In this document: piece after piece, positions 59,470-64,000 of the stretch | How the letters are laid out: each line of letters opens with the position of its first letter | How positions within the stretch are numbered: the first letter of the stretch is position 1 | Source of the DNA: Haematobia irritans | Taxonomy: Eukaryota; Arthropoda; Insecta; Diptera; Muscidae | Reading direction: 5' to 3' | Assembly (NCBI RefSeq): GCF_050003625.1 | Contig: NC_134401.1 | Coordinates: 72,018,442-72,082,441, forward strand | DNA length: 64,000 nucleotides | Translations under genes and position numbers: made by a program | The notes under the pieces: model-generated | Databases searched by the model: none | What the model was told of the DNA's origin: nothing | The model's input: the letters and a program-made list of their open reading frames with translations, nothing else

Positions 59470-61996
59470 TTCTAATGGCACAACTTTAAAAACACTTCCA
59501 AAAATGTCCTCAATTATTCTAACTACACAGTAAGTTTTTTTTACTTCATTTTTTTCATATTTTAATGTGAAATTTTTAGTTTTCTTTTTTTGAAATAGTT
59601 TAAAAAAGTGTAAGAATAAATAAAATGATACAAATTATTCAAATTTTGTCACAAAACTGCTAAATCCATTATAGAAAAATCGATAATTTTGGAAAATATT
59701 CGAGGAAAAACGTTTCAAACAAGCGTCAGAATGCATTAAAAATCATAAAAACAATATAAAAATTATTTATTTGGTAAAATATCACCAAATTTTTTAATTC
59801 ACATTCAAAACACTGAATTCGGATCTCACCTTAAGAAGTGAAGCAAATTCATTGCAACAGCTGTTGAAACGGTGGATATTCGTCCTATGACAAGTCCATA
59901 TTACATTCATTGCTTCTCCACCAATTTTGCACCACTTCCGGACCCAAAAAGAACATGTTCATTTCTTTTTTGTAGCATTATTAAGATATTAATTTATGAA
60001 TGAATAGTTTTAATATCAATTACTATTTTTATACCCTCCACCATAGGATGGGGGTATATTAACTTTGTCATTCCGTTTGTAACACATCGAAATATTGCTG
60101 AAATTCTGAGTCGATCTGAGCATGTCCGTCCGTCCGTCCGTCTGTTGAAATCACGCTAACTTCCGAACGAAACAAGCTATCGACTTGAAACTTGGCACAA
60201 GTAGTTGTTATTGATGTAGGTCGGATGGTATTGCAAATGGGCCATATCGGTCCACTTTTACGTATAGCCCCCATACAAATGGACCCCCAAATTTGGCTTG
60301 CGAATCCTCTAAGAGAAGCAAATTTCATCCGATCCGGCTGAAATTTGGTACATGGTGTCAGCATATGATCTCTAACAACCATGCAAAAATTGGTCCACAT
60401 CGATCCATAATTATATATAGCCCCCATATAAACCGATCCCCCGATTATGTTTGCGGAGCCTCTAAGAGAAGCAAATTTCATCCGATCCGGATGAAATTTG
60501 GTACATGGTGTAAGTATATGGTCTCAAACAACTATGCAAAAATTGGTGGAAAAAAAAATTTTCTGGGGGTCTACGCCCCCTCCCCAGAGGCCTTCCTACG
60601 CTTATGTATACGACAGCCCATACAAACGATTATCCAACGTTTGCACAACGTAAGCGCGTCGTAAGATTCAGAAAAAACAAAAATTTAGGTGTCGTTGTCG
60701 CATCAGCAGCGTTTAGCGTGAAAATATATGTCATTAAAAATGTAGCATTGTGTTGTTTTCGGTTAAAATGGACGATGAGAACTTAATATTTTTTCGTGAA
60801 ATTCATTTTAAATGTAAAAAAAAACTTTACGAAGAAAGTGGAATGTGATTAATGTAAAGATGATGTTACTTGATTTTGTTTAAGAAAGTGAAGGTCTGGT
60901 TATGCATCTAAAAAGTAGCGTAGCCGTAACATAACGGCAACGTATGATTTTTTGGCGATTAGCCAACTTGAAAAAAAAAACGTACTAACAAACTATTAAG
61001 AACTGGCAGATTTTTTTTTTACATTTAAAATTAATTTCACGAGTAGTTCATCGCATCTGCTGACAATTTACTCTAAGAACAATATTCGTAGAGGCACATC
61101 AGTTTAAGAACAATGAAAACTTTAACTTATAAAACCTTCATGAAATGTTATCAACCCATTTTTGACAAAAATTTATATAAATTTAATGGCATGTGAACTA
61201 AAAATATTACATTGAGAAATATTATACACACTATTATTAACTATAGGAATTGCCGGCAAGAAATTGCTATCCGCTTTCAAGTTAATTTTTCGTAAAAAAA
61301 TATTTTCTCATACAAAAAAATTGTACAGTAAACAGCTATTATTATGTACAAAGTACTTTACATTTCACAAGTAGTTTGATAGTGTGACAAAAGAATTTTT
61401 AACTACCTGTTAAGAAACTTTTTAAGGAAATTTCCATCGTATTTTGTAGGCCATAAACTAAACGATTGCAACTTAAAATTTGTAAAATTTCCTTTCGAGT
61501 CGTTAATTTTCGTTGAAGATACGAAAAATCTTCTTAAATTTACGAGACATTTTTTTGTGTGTATAGTTTATTCGACTTGAAATTGTATCTTAACTACAAA
61601 GCAAAAAAGCGTTCAAAAGTAGATGTTTTTCAACATTTATTTAAAGATGCTTTTTACTTGAAACTAACATAATTTCTACTTGAAATCGAGTCTGAATTTG
61701 AAATTTAAGCTGTCGTTAACACGTTTTTAAAGGACTTTAGTACCGCATGACGAAAACGAATATATTAAAAGTATATAAAACTCACATTTAAAAGAAAATT
61801 GTGTCTTAAATGAATCCTTATTTCAATTATCCCCTTCTTTGGCTCATATTCATAATAATTTACTAGCAGTTTATCGAAGAAATTTTTAAAGTTTAGTTAC
61901 GTTAATTGTTATGAATATGGGGGTAAATCTTTAGATCCGGGCATCCTTCTTTTCAGTGTGGAAATCTGTTTCGGACTCAAATTTGTGAAATTGCAT
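59470..61996 (+). repeat. tandem duplication, copy 2
   Basis: Second copy of 56948-59469. The junction reads GAAATTGCAT-TCTAATGGC; copy 2 ends at the same GAAATTGCAT, then unique sequence ATTGCG follows. Confidence 0.95.
60030..60548 (+). mobile_element. Helitron/DINE-like family B, copy B6 (duplicate of B5)
   Basis: Same truncated element as B5, carried by the tandem duplication; differs by a T-to-A near 60446. Confidence 0.85.
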
Positions 61997-62659
61997 ATTG
62001 CGTTTTCGATTTCCTAGATTTTGCACGTTTCTTCAATTATTTGGTGGAATGCGAAATACAGAATCACTAAATCACTGTGCATATTAGAAATATTGCATAT
62101 ATTAATTAAACAAATTAAACAGAAGTCTGACCACCACACAAACTTTTGCAATTTTTCATCGCCTGTTGATGATAATACACATAAAAACACAAACCGATTT
62201 TTTTCTGCTTGTATAGTTTAAAATTCTCTTAAATTTTAGTTCATCTATGGCATTGTATTTTAGATCAATTGTACACCACCAAAAGATATTTACGCCCCTA
62301 CCAAGTTAAAAAACCTGTATTATTTGGGATAACATTTGGTTTAAATTCTCCTTTAAATGTTGACAAATAAACTATTTATAAATAAATCTTTCTATAATAC
62401 AGGTAATTCAATTAATTAAAGGAAAAACAAACCGTTATACTATTATGAAAATCTTCATACATTAAAACTAAACTTTCTTTACGCAAGAATACTTTGCATG
62501 CATGACAAATCGAATGTTCGAGTTTTGTTTGATAAAAATAACCAAAATACGATTTTTACTCTAAAGTCAATAATTGAAAAGTCGAAAAATCAATTATTGG
62601 ATTGCACTATAGATCTATCTTTCCTATCCTCAATAATTTCTTCATCCGATATTTTGCAG
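61997..62659 (+). other. intron sequence upstream of the Elk exon, with family C fragment
   Basis: 62215-62490 matches the beginning of C1 (TTTTAGTTCATCTATGGCAT, AAAGGAAAAACAAACCG). No upstream Elk exon was found here. Confidence 0.6.
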
Positions 62660-62770
62660 ATTCTAATTTTGTGCTTGGAAATGCACAAGCAAATGGAAAC
62701 CCTATAGTTTACTGCTCAGATGGATTTGTGGACTTGACAGGGTACTCACGGGCGCAAATCATGCAGAAAG
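62660..62770 (+). CDS. Elk: Elk-type potassium channel, PAS-domain exon
   Basis: After the acceptor ATATTTTGCAG (ends 62659), the frame reads [20 protein letters not shown], then [16 protein letters not shown], which I recognise as the N-terminal PAS domain of Elk (ether-a-go-go-like, Kv12) channels. The exon starts with two bases of a split codon and ends AAAG before the donor GTAGTG (62771). Elk is a voltage-gated potassium channel of neurons; its PAS domain tunes gating. The N-terminal exon (about 20-30 residues) is not in view. The following 52-bp intron is short but typical for flies. Conservation and clean splice signals argue for a working gene. Confidence 0.88.
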
Positions 62771-62822
62771 GTAGTGATTAATATAACAGTCATATCACAA
62801 GTAATAATAACATTTTTTATAG

Positions 62823-62942
62823 GTTGTTCATGTCATTTTTTGTATGGTCCAGAAACAAAGGAAGAACACAAGCTTCAAATAGAAAAAAGTTTGACAAATA
62901 AAACGGAACTGAAGTTGGAGATAATTTTTTATAAAAAGGATG
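62823..62942 (+). CDS. Elk: Elk-type potassium channel, next PAS-domain exon
   Basis: The acceptor TTTTTTATAG ends at 62822. The frame continues in phase from the previous exon: [20 protein letters not shown], then [20 protein letters not shown]. This completes the middle of the PAS fold. It ends in a split Gly codon before a strong donor GTGAGT (62943). The rest of the channel (six membrane segments, pore, cyclic-nucleotide-binding homology domain) must lie beyond the window. A shorter plus frame over this region begins in the intron and is not the real start. Confidence 0.88.
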
Positions 62943-63521
62943 GTGAGTTCAACAGATTGATTATATCAAAACAGATTGCTCTGCCGAAAGAAAAATATTT
63001 TTTAAATAATCTCAGACGGAAATGCTTATGGTAGTTTACGAACAATATTGTGCTGCCAGGAGATATAAAAGTGTGAACTACTATACTACTACTTTATATA
63101 ATTCAACTGAATTTGCAAAAATTATAAAAGACAACCGAGCTGTACATATGTACCGAATACGGAGGTGGATTTTGTTCACTACACTCCAAAAACAATGAAC
63201 CCACCACAAGGAAATTTTTGGTTAATTTTATAAGATTTAGATTAATTTTAGTTAAAAACTTCTAAATTTTTAAATAAAGAAAATTTTAAAACCTCTGGGT
63301 AATTATCCGAGTAAGGTATTTATACATGTTAATCCAATTTTCTTATATAGTTTTTAAAACCTTCACCACTACTGTGATACGGGGTTTTGTGTTTTGTACA
63401 CTCCAAAAATAGTGAACCCACCCGAAAAGAAAATTTTGGCTAAGTTTAGAAAATCTAGGTAGATTTTAGAAAATTTTCTATTTTCATAAAATTTATTAAT
63501 CTTTGTGTCTTAAGGTAAGTA
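62943..63521 (+). other. Elk intron with repeat fragments
   Basis: Contains two related boxes ACACTCCAAAAA(C/T)A(A/G)TGAACCCACC (63183 and 63401) and a remnant of a family A end (CTTCACCACTACTGTGATAC, 63362). No exon seen. Confidence 0.6.
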
Positions 63522-63733
63522 CTATGTTCGCTTTTCGAGTTGAAATTTTCGCGATTACTTTATTAAAACAGTTCAATATAAAGCAGATAAATTAACTCAA
63601 TTGATACGCAGTTAGTTGTTCCTCTAAATTTCGGCAAGACATTATGGGAATATGTTTTCATTTATAATTTTGATTATTTCAGGAAAAGTAATCGCGAAAA
63701 TAAAGTGATTTTTAGCTCGAAAACCGAACACAG
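63522..63733. repeat. short inverted-repeat element
   Basis: The left arm TGTTCGCTTTTCGAGTTGAA followed by TTTCGCGATTACTTT is mirrored at the right by AAAGTAATCGCGAAAA ... CTCGAAAACCGAACA. About 210 bp, MITE-like; I could not establish a target duplication. Confidence 0.65.
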
Positions 63734-63927
63734 CATTCAATTTAAGTCTGAATCTGACAGAATGCCGACTGAGTCAACAGCCCTGCTTGCGTTGGTATGG
63801 GTGTATAGTGTTTCTGTTGTGTTTACCATCCCGCTTGTTCGGCAAGGAACCATTGTCGTTTTTTGCCTATTTATATAGACAACTACCAGTGCGGCTGGTT
63901 ATTTGAGAGTAGATAAGTAATCTTTGG

Positions 63928-64000
63928 AATATGAGGAAATCCTGCAGGAAGCTCTTTAACAATGCAAAGTCCACTAGAGCCCCTGAGGATTGGGACGCTT
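63928..64000 (+). mobile_element. 5'-truncated copy of the same LINE, running off the right edge
   Basis: AATATGAGGAAATCCTGCAG begins a match to ORF2 of the LINE at 51763-55359 (protein NMRKSCRKLF, then KSTRAPEDWDA; residues about 308-332 there). Upstream of 63928 the similarity stops, as expected for a 5'-truncated insertion. About 90 percent identical over 73 bases. Confidence 0.85.

Noticed and set aside
62774..63034. 86-codon plus frame as a separate gene
   Set aside because: It begins inside the 52-bp Elk intron and runs past the donor at 62943; only the exon part is conserved.

Overview
This is eukaryotic DNA, almost certainly from a muscid fly. It is AT-rich and packed with nested transposons. 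One mariner copy is, as far as I can recall that sequence, a close relative of Himar1 from the horn fly Haematobia irritans, so Haematobia or a near relative such as Stomoxys or Musca is the likely host. The only host gene I can support is at the right end: two + strand exons encoding part of the PAS domain of an Elk-type (ether-a-go-go-like) potassium channel (62660-62770 and 62823-62942). The first visible exon starts in mid-codon after a splice acceptor and its upstream partner is not seen, so much or all of the window is probably a large Elk intron filled with transposons.

Layout. 1-244: start of a gag-like reading frame on the minus strand that runs off the window. 1071-3846 and 14763-16400: seven copies of a CATAGACC-ended MITE with 7-bp target duplications. 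6504-14218: a concatemer of Helitron/DINE-like repeats (family A copies A1, A2, A3 and family B copy B1), with a TIR element (T1) inside A1. 17275-18920: decayed Penelope-like retroelement. 18932-22413: decayed Himar1-like mariner split by B2. 22985-27799: AT-rich family C repeat split by B3.

27800-47930 is a deep nest. A minus-strand A element (A4) contains a minus-strand Ty3/gypsy retrotransposon (28007-45791; long LTRs, tRNA-Lys-type primer site, gag/pol with a canonical slippery site, broken pol). One gypsy LTR contains a + strand BEL/Pao retrotransposon (35093-44790), and the BEL gag contains a 281-bp TTAA-flanked piggyBac-type MITE. BEL has an unbroken 1769-codon gag-pol frame, but the second catalytic Asp of its integrase reads Asn. 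It also has an extra 3' ORF (43038-43985) with a second, diverged set of three zinc knuckles and a protease-like domain lacking the catalytic Asp, directly behind a good splice acceptor. That ORF is the most unusual thing here.

48158-49385 is a minus-strand B copy (B4). 50985-56643 is a hAT-type element with an 8-bp target duplication, holding a full-length 5-kb non-LTR retrotransposon (minus strand; intact ORF2, ORF1 with one stop). 56948-61996 is a recent 2.52-kb direct tandem duplication. The Elk exons, a small inverted-repeat element and the start of a second, truncated copy of the same LINE close the window.

The genes do not form a host pathway. They are self-contained mobile elements, and their nesting gives a relative insertion order. 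All reading was by eye; family names rest on motifs and remembered consensus features, not on searches.
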